Source: Deinococcus sp. LM3 (GTDB lineage: Bacteria > Deinococcota > Deinococci > Deinococcales > Deinococcaceae). Taken from it: 64,000 nucleotides of DNA. Positions 7,732 to 16,458 of this stretch are shown one piece after another; the first letter of the stretch is position 1; each line of letters opens with the position of its first letter. The notes under the pieces were generated by a model. The model was given only the letters and a program-made list of their open reading frames with translations, had not been told where the DNA came from and did not search any database. The stretch is from contig NZ_MUFV01000001.1 of NCBI RefSeq assembly GCF_002017875.1, positions 2,816,501 through 2,880,500 on the forward strand, written 5' to 3'. The translations under genes and the position numbers were made by a program.

Positions 7732-9345
7732 TCACGGCCTGCCCAGGTCATCGAGCAGGAACCGGGCGGCGCGTCCGCCGATCATCATGCTCGTGGCGTT
7801 GGTGTTCGCGTGAATGATGCGCGGCATGACGCTGGCGTCCGCGACCCACAGGCCCCGCGCGCCCCGCAGCGCCAGCTGGCGGTCCACGACGGCGTCCGGT
7901 CCGTCGCCCAGCGCGGCCGTCCCGACCGGGTGGTACAGCGTGGCGCATTCCTGCTGCACGTGGCGGCGCAGGCCCGCGTCGGTGCGCACGCCCTCGCCCG
8001 GCAGGACTTCCGCGCCGCGCAGGCCCGACAGCGGGGCCGAGGCGGCGATGTCACGGGCCTGCCGCACGCCCGCGATCAGGCTCTGCACGTCCCGTTCGTC
8101 CGACAGGTACGCCGGGTCGATGACCGGCGCGGCCTGCGGATCGGCGGACGCCAGCGTGATCCGCCCGCGACTGTGCGTGTCCACCAGCACCGGCCCGACC
8201 GTGAAGTGGTCGCCGGGTTCGGTCTTCGCGCCGTGATCCCGGAAGTACGCCGGGCCGAAATGAAACTGGATGTCCGGGTCGTCCGTGCGCGCGTCCAGGC
8301 CGGGCCGGGCGTGCGAGAACGCGCTCGCCTCGGCCACGTTGCTGCTCAGGGGACCGCTGCGGTCCCACAGGTAGCGGGCCAGCGCCTCGGCCTGCGGCAC
8401 GCGGTCCAACGAGGTCAGGCGCGAGCGCGTGATGACCGGCACCGCCAGGTGATCCTGCAGGCCGCCGCCCACGCCCGGCAGCTCCAGCTGCGTCCCGATG
8501 CCGTGCCGGTGCAGCTCCGCGTGCGGCCCGACGCCCGAGAGCATCAGCAGTTGCGGGGTCTGCACCGCGCCCGCCGCGAGCATCACCGCGCCCGCCGGGG
8601 CGTCCAGCGTGCGCCCCTGCCAGCGCAGCCGCACGCCCGAGGCGCGCAGCGTGTCGCCGCGCCCGGACCACAGCACCCGCAGGACGTGCGCGCCGGTCAG
8701 GACCGTCAGGTTCGGGTGGTTCAGGACGGGGCTCAGGAACGCCCGGAAGGCGCTGTAGCGTTCGCCGCGCCGGTGGTTGCTTTCGAGCAGCGCCGCGCCC
8801 TCCAGCACCCCGTCGTTGAAGGTGCGGGCGACCGGGACACCCAGTCCCAGCGCCGCCGAGCGCACGAACGCCTCGCTCAGCGCGTGCGACCCGGCCCGCG
8901 CGCCCGCCGGCATCGGGCCGTCCGTGCCGCGCGCCCCGGACGGCTCACCCCGGAAGGCCTCCTGCGCCCGGAATTCCGGCAGCACGTCCTCCCAGGTCCA
9001 GCCCTCGCCCCAGCCGTCGAAGTCCCGCCTGGAACCGCGAATCCAGATGGTCGCGTTGATGGCGCTGCTGCCGCCCAGCACCTTCCCGCGCGGCCAGTAG
9101 AACGCCCGGCCGCCCGCGTGCTCCTGCGGGGTGGTCGTCAGGTTCCAGTCCACGGCGCTGCGGAACAGTTTCGGGAACGCGCCGGGCGCGCGGATCAGCG
9201 GATGCCGGTCCGGGCCGCCCGCCTCCAGCAGCAGCACCCGCAGGCCCGCGTCCAGCAGCCGCCGCGCCGCGACACACCCGCCCGACCCGGCCCCCACGAT
9301 GACGACGTCCGCGCGCGGGCGCGACTCCAGTGAATTCGGTTTCAT
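7732..9345 (-). CDS. GMC-family FAD oxidoreductase (choline dehydrogenase-like)
   Basis: 537-aa FAD-dependent alcohol dehydrogenase/oxidase. N-terminal FAD-binding VIVGAGSGGCVAARRL (residues ~16-31) and LLLEAGG; GMC signature region WPRGKVLGGSSAIN; C-terminal CATLYHPVGTAALG and ADASVMPRIIHANTN contain the conserved catalytic His and Asn. Substrate not predictable. Start at ATG 9345, with TATACT 8 nt upstream, back-to-back with the argJ promoter only ~60 bp away. A longer in-frame ORF reaching 10194 runs antisense through argJ and is rejected. Confidence 0.9.
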   Translation of the reverse strand: MKPNSLESRPRADVVIVGAGSGGCVAARRLLDAGLRVLLLEAGGPDRHPLIRAPGAFPKLFRSAVDWNLTTTPQEHAGGRAFYWPRGKVLGGSSAINATIWIRGSRRDFDGWGEGWTWEDVLPEFRAQEAFRGEPSGARGTDGPMPAGARAGSHALSEAFVRSAALGLGVPVARTFNDGVLEGAALLESNHRRGERYSAFRAFLSPVLNHPNLTVLTGAHVLRVLWSGRGDTLRASGVRLRWQGRTLDAPAGAVMLAAGAVQTPQLLMLSGVGPHAELHRHGIGTQLELPGVGGGLQDHLAVPVITRSRLTSLDRVPQAEALARYLWDRSGPLSSNVAEASAFSHARPGLDARTDDPDIQFHFGPAYFRDHGAKTEPGDHFTVGPVLVDTHSRGRITLASADPQAAPVIDPAYLSDERDVQSLIAGVRQARDIAASAPLSGLRGAEVLPGEGVRTDAGLRRHVQQECATLYHPVGTAALGDGPDAVVDRQLALRGARGLWVADASVMPRIIHANTNATSMMIGGRAARFLLDDLGRP

Positions 9346-9406
9346 TTGCACCGAGTATAGACCCGCCCCCGACCCGCACGGCCCGCCGCCCGCTACACTC
9401 CCCTGC

Positions 9407-10564
9407 ATGAGTGGCCTGACGTTCCCCACCGGCTTCACCGCCGCCGCCATGGCGGCCGGTATCAAACCCAGCGGCAAGACCGACCTGAGCGGCGTGACCA
9501 GCGCCCGCGACTGCACCTGGGCCTTCGCGGGCACGCGCAGCACCACCGCCGCCGCCTGCGTCACCCGCAACCGCGACCTGTACGCGCAGGGCACGCCCGT
9601 GCGCGCCCTGCTGGTCAACGCCGGCAACGCGAACGCCGCCACCGGCCGGCGCGGCGCGAACGACAACGCCGACATGGCCGACGCGCTGGGCAGCGTCCTG
9701 AACGTGGACCCGGAGGCCGTCCTGACCGCCAGCACCGGCATCATCGGACACCTGCTGCCCATGGACAGGGTCCTGAGTGGCATCGAGCACCTCCCGGACG
9801 AACTGGACAGCGCCGCCGACCCCTTCGCCGCCGCGATCATGACCACCGACACGCACCCCAAGACCGCCAGCGTCACCCTGGGCAGCGGCGCCCGCATCGT
9901 CGGCACCGCCAAGGGCAGCGGCATGATCCACCCGGACATGGCGACCATGTTCGCCTTCGCCTTCACCGACGCACAGATCGACCAGACGGCGCTGCGCGAG
10001 GCGTTCCCCGCCATCGTGAACCGCACCTTCAACGCCGTCACCGTGGACGGCGACACCAGCACCAACGACATGGCCATCGTCCTGTGCAACGGCGAGGCCG
10101 GACCCGCCGACCTGACCGAGTTCCTGACCGCCCTGGAAGGCGTCATGCGCGACCTGGCCCGCCAGATCGCCGCCGACGGCGAGGGCGCCACCAAACTCCT
10201 GACCGTGCAGGTCAGCGGCGCCGCCAGCGAGGCCGAAGCGCTGGCCGCCGCCCGTACCTGCTGCGTCAGTCCCCTGCTGAAAAGCGCCGTTCACGGCAAC
10301 GACCCCAACTGGGGCCGCGTGATCATGGCGGTGGGCCGCAGCGGCGCACAGGCGAACATCGAACGCCTGACCGTCAGCGTGCAGGGCCACCCCGTCTTCG
10401 GCGGCAAGCCGCTCCCGTACGACGACGCGCAGGTCAGCGCCAGCATGAAAGCAGAGGAGGTCGTGTTCACCATCGACCTCGGCGTTGGCGACGCGCGCGG
10501 CGAGGCCTGGGGCTGCGACCTCAGCGCCGAGTACGTCAGCATCAACGCCGACTACACGACCTGA
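9407..10564 (+). CDS. argJ: Bifunctional glutamate N-acetyltransferase / ornithine acetyltransferase
   Basis: Arginine biosynthesis: recycles the acetyl group from N-acetylornithine to glutamate. 385-aa proprotein that self-cleaves into two chains; the cleavage site and nucleophile are Thr180 in HPDMATM, preceded by AKGSGMI. STGIIGHLLPMD and HGNDPNWGR are further ArgJ signatures. TACACT lies 7 nt before the ATG, giving a leaderless start. A separate argC/lysY-like gene is 15 kb away (24974-26023), so the arginine genes are scattered. Confidence 0.95.
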   Translation: MSGLTFPTGFTAAAMAAGIKPSGKTDLSGVTSARDCTWAFAGTRSTTAAACVTRNRDLYAQGTPVRALLVNAGNANAATGRRGANDNADMADALGSVLNVDPEAVLTASTGIIGHLLPMDRVLSGIEHLPDELDSAADPFAAAIMTTDTHPKTASVTLGSGARIVGTAKGSGMIHPDMATMFAFAFTDAQIDQTALREAFPAIVNRTFNAVTVDGDTSTNDMAIVLCNGEAGPADLTEFLTALEGVMRDLARQIAADGEGATKLLTVQVSGAASEAEALAAARTCCVSPLLKSAVHGNDPNWGRVIMAVGRSGAQANIERLTVSVQGHPVFGGKPLPYDDAQVSASMKAEEVVFTIDLGVGDARGEAWGCDLSAEYVSINADYTT

Positions 10565-10637
10565 ACCGGGAGGCGGGCCGTTCACGGTTCCTTGCCGGTC
10601 ACGCGGCCGTGCCTGCCGCGCGACGTAGGGTGCAGGC

Positions 10638-11399
10638 ATGTCAGGTTCCCCTGCTCCCCTCGTTCGTGGCTCGGCGCTGGCGCGTCCGCTGGACTTCTCG
10701 TACCCGTCTAACCGGGTCGCGGCGGCCGGAAGTGCTGGGGCGGCGCTGCTGGCCCTGGCGTTCGGGCGGCCCTGGGCGCAGGCGGTGGGTGTGGGGGGCG
10801 CGGCCTTCCTGGCCTGGGCCACTGCGCGGGAACTCGACCCGGACCACCCGGTCACGGCGAACGCGGCGCTGCCGGTCGCGGCGGCCGTGGCCCTGCTGGG
10901 CGGCGCGGGCAACCCCCTGGCAGGACTGGCGGTCCTGAGCGGCGTGCGGCTGATCGCGGGTACGACCGGCGAACCCGCCACCCGCGCCGATCACGCCGGA
11001 ATGCTGGTGCAGGCGCTGCTGGCCGGAGCGTCCGGCGAGCGGGCCGCCGCGTTCCTGGCCGGCGGCGCGCCCCTGCTGACCGCCGAGGCGCGCAGCGCCC
11101 TGCCCGCCGCCGGGGCCCTGATGCCCACCCTGCACCGGCAGGCGGGGTTCTCGTGGGGATCGGCGCTGCTGGCCGCCTCGGTCCTGCCGCTGGCAGGCAT
11201 CCTGACCGCCCCAGAGGCCGTCACAAGCGTCTGTGACCGCGCCGGGCGGCCCGTGCGTGCCCAGGAGGTACAACTGGCCCGCCACGCCGCCGTCCTCACC
11301 CTGGGAGCCGGGCTGCTGTCGCGCCGCACGCGCGGTCTCGTGCCGCTGGCCGCCGCGCTGCTGACCGTCGCCGCCCGCCGGGCCGGCAGCGGCACCTGA
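10638..11399 (+). CDS. Alanine-rich membrane-associated hypothetical protein
   Basis: 253 aa, about one third Ala, with several hydrophobic stretches (residues ~28-60, 76-100, 170-190, 215-245) that could be membrane helices. No conserved motif recognised. TAGGGT lies 6 nt before the ATG. It stands between argJ and the TspO-like gene, all in the same direction, but each has its own -10 box, so an operon is not required. Confidence 0.6.
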   Translation: MSGSPAPLVRGSALARPLDFSYPSNRVAAAGSAGAALLALAFGRPWAQAVGVGGAAFLAWATARELDPDHPVTANAALPVAAAVALLGGAGNPLAGLAVLSGVRLIAGTTGEPATRADHAGMLVQALLAGASGERAAAFLAGGAPLLTAEARSALPAAGALMPTLHRQAGFSWGSALLAASVLPLAGILTAPEAVTSVCDRAGRPVRAQEVQLARHAAVLTLGAGLLSRRTRGLVPLAAALLTVAARRAGSGT

Positions 11400-11514
11400 A
11401 CCGCCCTGACCTGAAACAGGTCGCCTTGATCTGACCTTCATACGCCGGGCGGCGTTCACGAAACCGTCAGCGTTCTGACACCGCGCTCCGGGCAGCCCCT
11501 CTTACGCTGAAGGT

Positions 11515-12267
11515 ATGACCGGACTCCCCAGGCAAGTCACGCTGCTGCTCGTCACGCTGCTCACGCTCGTGATGAACTACCTCAGTAACGCCCTTCCACT
11601 CTTCGGTAACTCGAACAAGGAGGTCAGTGACGCCCTCCCGAACGCCTTCACGCCCGCCGGCCTGACGTTTGCGGTGTGGGGTCCCATCTTCCTGGGGCTG
11701 CTGGTCTTCGCCGTGTACCAGGCACTGCCCGCCCAGCGCGGCCCCCGGTTTGATCGGCTGTTCTGGCCGTTCCTGCTGGGCAACCTGCTGAACGTCTCCT
11801 GGCTGCTGGCCTTCCAGAGCCTGAACTTCGGCCCCAGCGTCATCATCATGCTGGCCCTGCTCGCCAGCCTGATCTGGCTGTACCTGACGGTGCGCAGCCT
11901 GCCGGCCCAGGGCGCGGAACGCTGGACGCTCGCGCTGCCCACCTCGCTGTACCTGGGCTGGATCAGCGTCGCCACCATCGCCAACATCACCGCCTTTCTG
12001 GTCAGCGCCGGGGTCACGGGCGGCGCGCTGGGCCTCAGCGCCCCCGTCTGGAGCGCCGTGCTGGTCGTGATCGCCGCCGTGATCGGCGTGTTCTTCCTGG
12101 TGCGCTTCCGCGACTACGCCTTCGCAGCCGTGCTGCTGTGGGCCTTCTACGGCGTGTACGTCGCCCGCCCGGACGCCGCGACCGTCGTGACGGGGGTCGC
12201 CGTGGCTGCCGTGGTCGTGATCCTCGGCGCGCTGCTCAGCCTGCGCGGCCGCCGCCCGCTGATGTAA
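11515..12267 (+). CDS. TspO/MBR-related integral membrane protein
   Basis: 250 aa with about seven to eight predicted transmembrane helices. FTPAGLTFAVWGPIFLGL near residue 45 and NLLNVSWLLAFQSL near residue 95 resemble the helix 1-2 and helix 3 signatures (PxW, NxxW) of the tryptophan-rich sensory/TspO family, but the protein is longer than the ~160-aa canonical form. This extended type is usually annotated tryptophan-rich sensory protein. Ligand unknown. TACGCT sits 6 nt before the ATG. Confidence 0.6.
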   Translation: MTGLPRQVTLLLVTLLTLVMNYLSNALPLFGNSNKEVSDALPNAFTPAGLTFAVWGPIFLGLLVFAVYQALPAQRGPRFDRLFWPFLLGNLLNVSWLLAFQSLNFGPSVIIMLALLASLIWLYLTVRSLPAQGAERWTLALPTSLYLGWISVATIANITAFLVSAGVTGGALGLSAPVWSAVLVVIAAVIGVFFLVRFRDYAFAAVLLWAFYGVYVARPDAATVVTGVAVAAVVVILGALLSLRGRRPLM

Positions 12268-12306
12268 TCCGGACTCCGCCTGATGCGGGTCCGGCAGGGA
12301 ACAAGT

Positions 12307-12339
12307 GGGGGGGCGGGCCAGTCAGCGGCTCCGCCCCCC
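12307..12339. terminator. G/C-rich hairpin downstream of the TspO-like gene
   Basis: GGGGGGCGG pairs with CCGCCCCCC across a 14-nt loop. It lies 40 nt after the TspO-like stop and upstream of the -10 box of the next gene, so it would insulate the two. A weaker hairpin (CCGGAC / GTCCGG, 12269-12294) precedes it. Confidence 0.5.
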
Positions 12340-12374
12340 ACGTCCTGACCGCCCAGCCGTTAGACTGCGGTTCC

Positions 12375-13127
12375 ATGCCTGCGTCCGACACGCCCCTCGC
12401 CCTGATCGGCTACCCCGCCTCGGCCGCCCGCGCCCTGCGGGACCTGGGCCTGATCGCCGTCAGTGTCCCCACCGACGACACCCGCGCCGTGCTGGACGCC
12501 TGCCGCACCCTGCGATTCACGGGGGCGCTCGTGCACGACAGCCAGCAGGTCCACCTGCTGGACTCCGTCACGCCCGACACGGCCGCCCGGCGCGTGGGCC
12601 GCGTGGACGCCGTGTCGTTCGCCGGGACCCTCAGCGGCACCTTCGCCCTGACCGACGCCCTGAGCGACACCCTGGAAGCCAGCGGGTACGCCACGCGCGG
12701 CGCGAGCGCCCTGCTGATCGGCCTGGACGCCCACGACCTCGCGCTGGCCCTGCCGCTGGCCCGCCTGGGCTTCACGGACATCGGCGTGGCCGCCGAGAGC
12801 CTCCCGGAAGCGGAACGCGCCGCCCGCGACCTGCCGGCCGGCCTGCGCGCCTACCCGCTCAGCCGCCGCGACCCCAGCTGCCGCACGTACGCCGAACGCG
12901 CCGACCTGATCGTCCTGACCGCCGGCCCGCTGCCCGGCGGACTGGTGCAGCCGTACCACACCCTGATCGACCTGACCGGCCGCGCGGACGCCAGCAGCAG
13001 CGGCGCCAGCAGCGTCGACCTGAGCCGCCTGCCGCTGCGCCGCCTCGCGCGGCAACTCGCGCACGCCACCGGCCAGCGTTTTCATCCCGACGAACTCGAA
13101 CCGGTCCTTCCGGCGCTGAGCAGCTGA
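12375..13127 (+). CDS. Shikimate dehydrogenase-like / Rossmann-fold protein, function uncertain
   Basis: 250 aa. The layout resembles a two-domain dehydrogenase: an N-terminal region beginning LALIGYPASAARALRDLGL and FTGALVHD, and a second half with ADLIVLTAGPLPGGL and YHTLIDLTG, reminiscent of AroE. The catalytic Lys/Asp pair and the glycine-rich NADP loop of true AroE are not obvious, so I would not transfer the function. TAGACT lies 8 nt before the ATG, which gives a confident start. Confidence 0.5.
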   Translation: MPASDTPLALIGYPASAARALRDLGLIAVSVPTDDTRAVLDACRTLRFTGALVHDSQQVHLLDSVTPDTAARRVGRVDAVSFAGTLSGTFALTDALSDTLEASGYATRGASALLIGLDAHDLALALPLARLGFTDIGVAAESLPEAERAARDLPAGLRAYPLSRRDPSCRTYAERADLIVLTAGPLPGGLVQPYHTLIDLTGRADASSSGASSVDLSRLPLRRLARQLAHATGQRFHPDELEPVLPALSS

Positions 13128-13168
13128 CGGGCGTCAGCCGCCGGCCCACTTCCCACTACCTACGCTTA

Positions 13169-13321
13169 CACGGGTTCCGTTTGTTTCGCTGACAATCCGG
13201 AACTTCACCGGATTGCCAGCTCCACGTCCGGGACCCGCCCTGCTCCCACTCTGCGGGGCAGCTCTACGGGTCGCATCCGCTCGGATTGAACGGGTTTCGC
13301 AACCCATTCAATCGGAGTCCA
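13169..13321 (-). repeat. TNA-flanked inverted-repeat element, copy C (long form)
   Basis: 153-bp copy in reverse orientation: plus strand begins CACGGGTTCCG and ends CGGAGTCCA. Flanked by direct TTA (13166-13168 and 13322-13324); the right TTA is the complement of the TAA stop of holA. Both hairpins present (GAACGGGTT / AACCCATTC and CAATCCGG / CCGGATTG). Confidence 0.9.
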
Positions 13322-14224
13322 TTACACGCTCAGTTGCACGATCAGGCGTTCCAGGGCCACTCCGGCGTCCAGGCCGCGTTTCATGGCCAGGTCGGCAGCC
13401 AGGATGCGTTCCAGGTGCGTGCGGATTCTGGCCTCGTTCAGGCGGCGCGCGACTTCCAGGGCTTTCTTGGCGGGGTAGGGTTTCACGCCGAGTTTCTGCG
13501 CGGCGACGGCCTCGGTCACGCGGCCGTCCTGCTGTTGCAGGGCGACGCAGCGGGCCACGAGGCTGTACTGCCAGACGACGGCGCCCATCATCTTGAAGGG
13601 GTCCTCGCCGGAGGCCAGCAGGCGGCGCAGTTGCGTGACGGCCTCGCCGGGGCGGCCGGCGGTGGCGGCGCCCAGCATGGCGAAACTGTCGCCCGGCGGT
13701 TCGCGCCCCACGACGCGCTGCACGGTGTCACGGGTGAACGGGCCGTCCAGCAGCGCGAGTTTGTTCAGTTCCCCGGCGATCCCTGCGAGGTCCGGGCCGA
13801 ACACCTCGGCGAGGTAGGCGCTGGCGTCCCGGTCGAGATTCAGTTTCTGCCGCTTGCAGCGCTGCACGACCCAGCCGGTCACGTCACCGGGTTTGCTGGG
13901 GGCGGGGGACGCGACGATCTCGCCGCGCGCCTCGTACAGCTTGACGCGCGTGGCGGGCGGCGACTCGTCGAGCACGGCGACCGTGACGGCCGCCGAGGCC
14001 AGCAGTTCCAGCAGCGCTTTGTCGGGCTTCACGCCCTCGAAATCCACGATCAGGCCGCCGTCTCCGAACAGGCCCGGCGACAGGTGCGGGCGCAGCGTGT
14101 CGGGCGTGACGTCCTCGCCCGCCAGGCGCGGCAGGTCGCGGGCGTTCAGGCCGCGCGCGGCCAGCGTGTCACGCAGCGTCTCGTCGGCCAGGAAGCGGTT
14201 GCCGGTGAAGGCGATCAGGGTCAC
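13322..14224 (-). CDS. holA: DNA polymerase III delta subunit
   Basis: 300-aa clamp-loader subunit that opens the beta sliding clamp. Order of regions matches HolA: N-terminal AAA+-like domain (TLIAFTGNRFLADETL, VDFEGVKPDKALLELL), the lid (DLAGIAGELNKLALL) and the C-terminal collar helices (FKMMGAVVWQYSLVARC). The start ATG overlaps the stop of the upstream Ser/Thr kinase by 4 nt (TCAT on the plus strand), so it is second in a coupled two-gene operon. Its TAA stop is the target duplication of repeat copy C. Confidence 0.88.
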   Translation of the reverse strand: MTLIAFTGNRFLADETLRDTLAARGLNARDLPRLAGEDVTPDTLRPHLSPGLFGDGGLIVDFEGVKPDKALLELLASAAVTVAVLDESPPATRVKLYEARGEIVASPAPSKPGDVTGWVVQRCKRQKLNLDRDASAYLAEVFGPDLAGIAGELNKLALLDGPFTRDTVQRVVGREPPGDSFAMLGAATAGRPGEAVTQLRRLLASGEDPFKMMGAVVWQYSLVARCVALQQQDGRVTEAVAAQKLGVKPYPAKKALEVARRLNEARIRTHLERILAADLAMKRGLDAGVALERLIVQLSV

Positions 14225-15078
14225 GCGCTGGCGTCCAGGTTGCCGGGGCGGGGCAGCGGCAGGTCCGGCAGGCCGAGTTCCTGCCGGGCGGCGCGCAGGT
14301 CCGCGGCCATCCGGGCGGCGCTCAGGGGCCGCTCGGAACGGTCACGGGACAGCGCCGAACGCATCAGCGGGTGCAGGGGGGCCGGGCCGGGCAGCGCCTC
14401 GCGCCGCTCACGGATACCGGCCAGCCACCCCAGCGCGTCCTCGTACGGGGGGTGCCCGGCGAGGCAGTCGAACAGCAGCACGCCCACCGAGTACAGGTCG
14501 CTGCGCGGGTCGCCCCGCACGCCCAGGAACTGCTCGGGCGCCATGAAGTGCGGCGTGCCCATGCGGGTGCCGCTGTGAATGTCGAGCGGCAGCGACCGCG
14601 AGTGGCTCATGCCGAAGTCGATCACGCGGACATTCTGCCAGCCGGGTTCGCCGCCCAGCAGCATCACATTCTCGGGTTTCAGGTCGTGGTGCGTGACGCC
14701 CACCGAGTGCAGGTACTCCACGGCGCTCAGGACGCCGCCCGCCACCTCGGTCGCCTCGGCCTCGCCCAGCGGCCCGCGCTCCAGCCGCTCGCGCAGCGTG
14801 CCGCCCTCGATGAACTCGAAGATCAGCTGCGTGGGCGTCAGGGCCAGCAGGGACGCCACCAGCGGGTGACGCAGGCTGGCCGCGACCCGCCCCTCGTGCT
14901 GGAAGCGGGCCAGCGAGTCCGGGTCCTCGGCGACCAGGGTCTTCACGAACACGCGCCGGCCGTACCAGAGGGCTGATTCGCTGTACACGCCGGGCTGTTC
15001 GGCCAGCGGGGCCCGGTCGGTCAGGGGTTGGGTGGTGGGGTATTCCTGCATCAAGCTCACTGATGTAAAGTCTTTCAC
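14221..15078 (-). CDS. Serine/threonine protein kinase, stand-alone catalytic domain
   Basis: 285-aa Hanks-type kinase. Lys46 (VFVKTL), catalytic loop THHDLKPENV with Asp132, DFG at 154-156, GTPHFMAPEQF in place of the APE region and SDLYSVGVLLFDCLAG for helix F. The usual glycine-rich loop is not evident. No transmembrane or sensory domain, so it is shorter than PASTA- or WD-type bacterial kinases. Translationally coupled to holA. Start could be ATG 15078 or the internal Met at residue 10; neither has an obvious -10 box or Shine-Dalgarno. Confidence 0.88.
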   Translation of the reverse strand: MKDFTSVSLMQEYPTTQPLTDRAPLAEQPGVYSESALWYGRRVFVKTLVAEDPDSLARFQHEGRVAASLRHPLVASLLALTPTQLIFEFIEGGTLRERLERGPLGEAEATEVAGGVLSAVEYLHSVGVTHHDLKPENVMLLGGEPGWQNVRVIDFGMSHSRSLPLDIHSGTRMGTPHFMAPEQFLGVRGDPRSDLYSVGVLLFDCLAGHPPYEDALGWLAGIRERREALPGPAPLHPLMRSALSRDRSERPLSAARMAADLRAARQELGLPDLPLPRPGNLDASA

Positions 15079-15159
15079 ACCCGCTGCCGTTCAGCGAGGC
15101 GTGCGGCACATTCTACCCCCGACAGGCGTCCCCACGGGCCCCCCATCCGCGCTGCGTCA

Positions 15160-15292
15160 TACGGATTCCGTTTGTTTCGCTGACAGATCGGAACACCACC
15201 GATCTGTCAGCTCCACGTCCGGAACCCGTTTTTCTCCTACTCGCTCCGCTCGGATTGAATGGGCTGCAAAGCCCATTCAATCGGAGTCCGTA
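15160..15292 (-). repeat. TNA-flanked inverted-repeat element, copy D (short form)
   Basis: 133 bp, plus strand from TACGGATTCCG to CGGAGTCCGTA, flanked by direct TCA (15157-15159 and 15293-15295). The right TCA is the TGA stop of the alpha/beta hydrolase on the minus strand. Distal hairpin ACAGATCGG / CCGATCTGT, proximal hairpin GATTGAATGGGCT / AGCCCATTCAATC. Confidence 0.92.
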
Positions 15293-16366
15293 TCAGCGGG
15301 CGACTGGCCGGCTGGGAATGCCGGACGCGGCGGGCGGCGGAGCGGCCGTACCCGAAGCGCCCGGACCCGAAGCAGCTGAACTCGAAGCGGCCGGGCCCGA
15401 AGCAGCTGGGGGCGACCATTCCAGCGTCTCGAGGCGCGTGAAGAAACCCGCCAGTCTCTGCGCGACGGCCGGTGTGAAGCGGTTGGCCCCCAGGTGAGGG
15501 CCGGTCACGGGCAGAAACTCGCTCACGCCGGGCTGCGCGTGGGCCAGCAGGCGGTCACTGTTCGCGCTGGCCTTCACGGTCGTGTCCTCCAGGCTGCTGA
15601 TCACGAACAGCGGCAGGGGCGACTGGCGCGTCAGTAGCTGCTGCGGGTTCAGTTCGGCGCTGGGCGGCGTGGCGCGGCCGTACGCGGCCTCGATCTCCAG
15701 GCGGCGGGACAGGGCCGAATCCCAGGCGAGTTCCAGGTCCGTCCAGGCGTCGATCAGGGCCACGCCCCGCACCGGGTACGGCGAGCCGGGCAGGGCGCTG
15801 CGCAGCGCCATCAGGCCGCCCATGCTCAGGCCCAGCGCGTACGTGCGGCCGCTCCACTGAAAGCGGCGGATGGCGGCGGCGTGCGCCGCGCCGGCCTCGG
15901 CCAGCCCCTGCGGACTGCCCCAGCTGAGCGTCCCCCCGTCGCTGCTCAGCAGGACCGCGAAATTGGCGCGCAGCAGCGCCTGCGCCAGCGTCTGCACCTG
16001 CGGACTGTCCCGCAGTCGCTCGGGGCCCTGACCGCGCGGGTGCGACACCACGACCAGCGGGCAGGCCCGCACCGCGCAGGTCGCCGGAGCCTGAAACAAC
16101 GACGGAGTGGCGCCGCCCAGCTTGATCCAGCGGCCCGTGTCGGCCGGCTGCGCGGCGCTGCCCGGCACCGGCGGAAGCGACGCCTGAACCGCAGAACCCC
16201 GCGCTGCCTGCGCGCCTGCCGGGACGCCCACGGCACTCAGGACCGTGGCGAGCAGGGCCGCTGCGAGCCTCACACTGCCACGGAGACGGATGGACCCACG
16301 CTTTCCTGGGCTGGAAACGAAGTAGACGGAATCCGGATGACCGGACACGGAGGGAGACACCTTCAC
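15293..16366 (-). CDS. Secreted alpha/beta hydrolase with Ala/Ser/Pro-rich tail
   Basis: 357 aa from GTG 16366, or 326 aa from GTG 16273. The nucleophile elbow is LGLSMGGLM; candidate acid and histidine are in SSLEDTTVKA and TGPHLGANRF. A Sec signal (RLAAALLATVLSAVGVPAGAQA) is preceded, in the longer form, by ~30 residues, of which HPDSVYFVSSPG is encoded by a remnant of the intergenic repeat (16314-16340). I prefer 16366 because TACAGT lies 8 nt upstream. The last ~45 residues are repetitive Ala/Ser/Gly/Pro. The TGA stop is the target duplication of copy D. Confidence 0.7.
   Translation of the reverse strand: MKVSPSVSGHPDSVYFVSSPGKRGSIRLRGSVRLAAALLATVLSAVGVPAGAQAARGSAVQASLPPVPGSAAQPADTGRWIKLGGATPSLFQAPATCAVRACPLVVVSHPRGQGPERLRDSPQVQTLAQALLRANFAVLLSSDGGTLSWGSPQGLAEAGAAHAAAIRRFQWSGRTYALGLSMGGLMALRSALPGSPYPVRGVALIDAWTDLELAWDSALSRRLEIEAAYGRATPPSAELNPQQLLTRQSPLPLFVISSLEDTTVKASANSDRLLAHAQPGVSEFLPVTGPHLGANRFTPAVAQRLAGFFTRLETLEWSPPAASGPAASSSAASGPGASGTAAPPPAASGIPSRPVAR
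16314..16340 (+). repeat. Remnant of the right end of the inverted-repeat element (copy E)
   Basis: GAAACGAAGTAGACGGAATC and the following CGGATGA match the right terminus of the family (consensus GAAACAAACGGAATCCGTATGA) with a few changes. It lies between the -10 box of the hydrolase gene and its signal-peptide codons, in frame with the coding sequence. Confidence 0.55.
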
Positions 16367-16458
16367 GGAGCGGCACTGTAGCGCGCCGGCCCGACGAGTA
16401 CCTGACTGGACACTCATCAGGACGCCGGTTTCAGGCGGCGGGGACTGGCGGGCGGTCA

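Noticed and set aside
7732..10194. GMC oxidoreductase extended to 820 aa
   Set aside because: The extension is antisense through argJ; the conserved FAD motif and a -10 box place the start at 9345.
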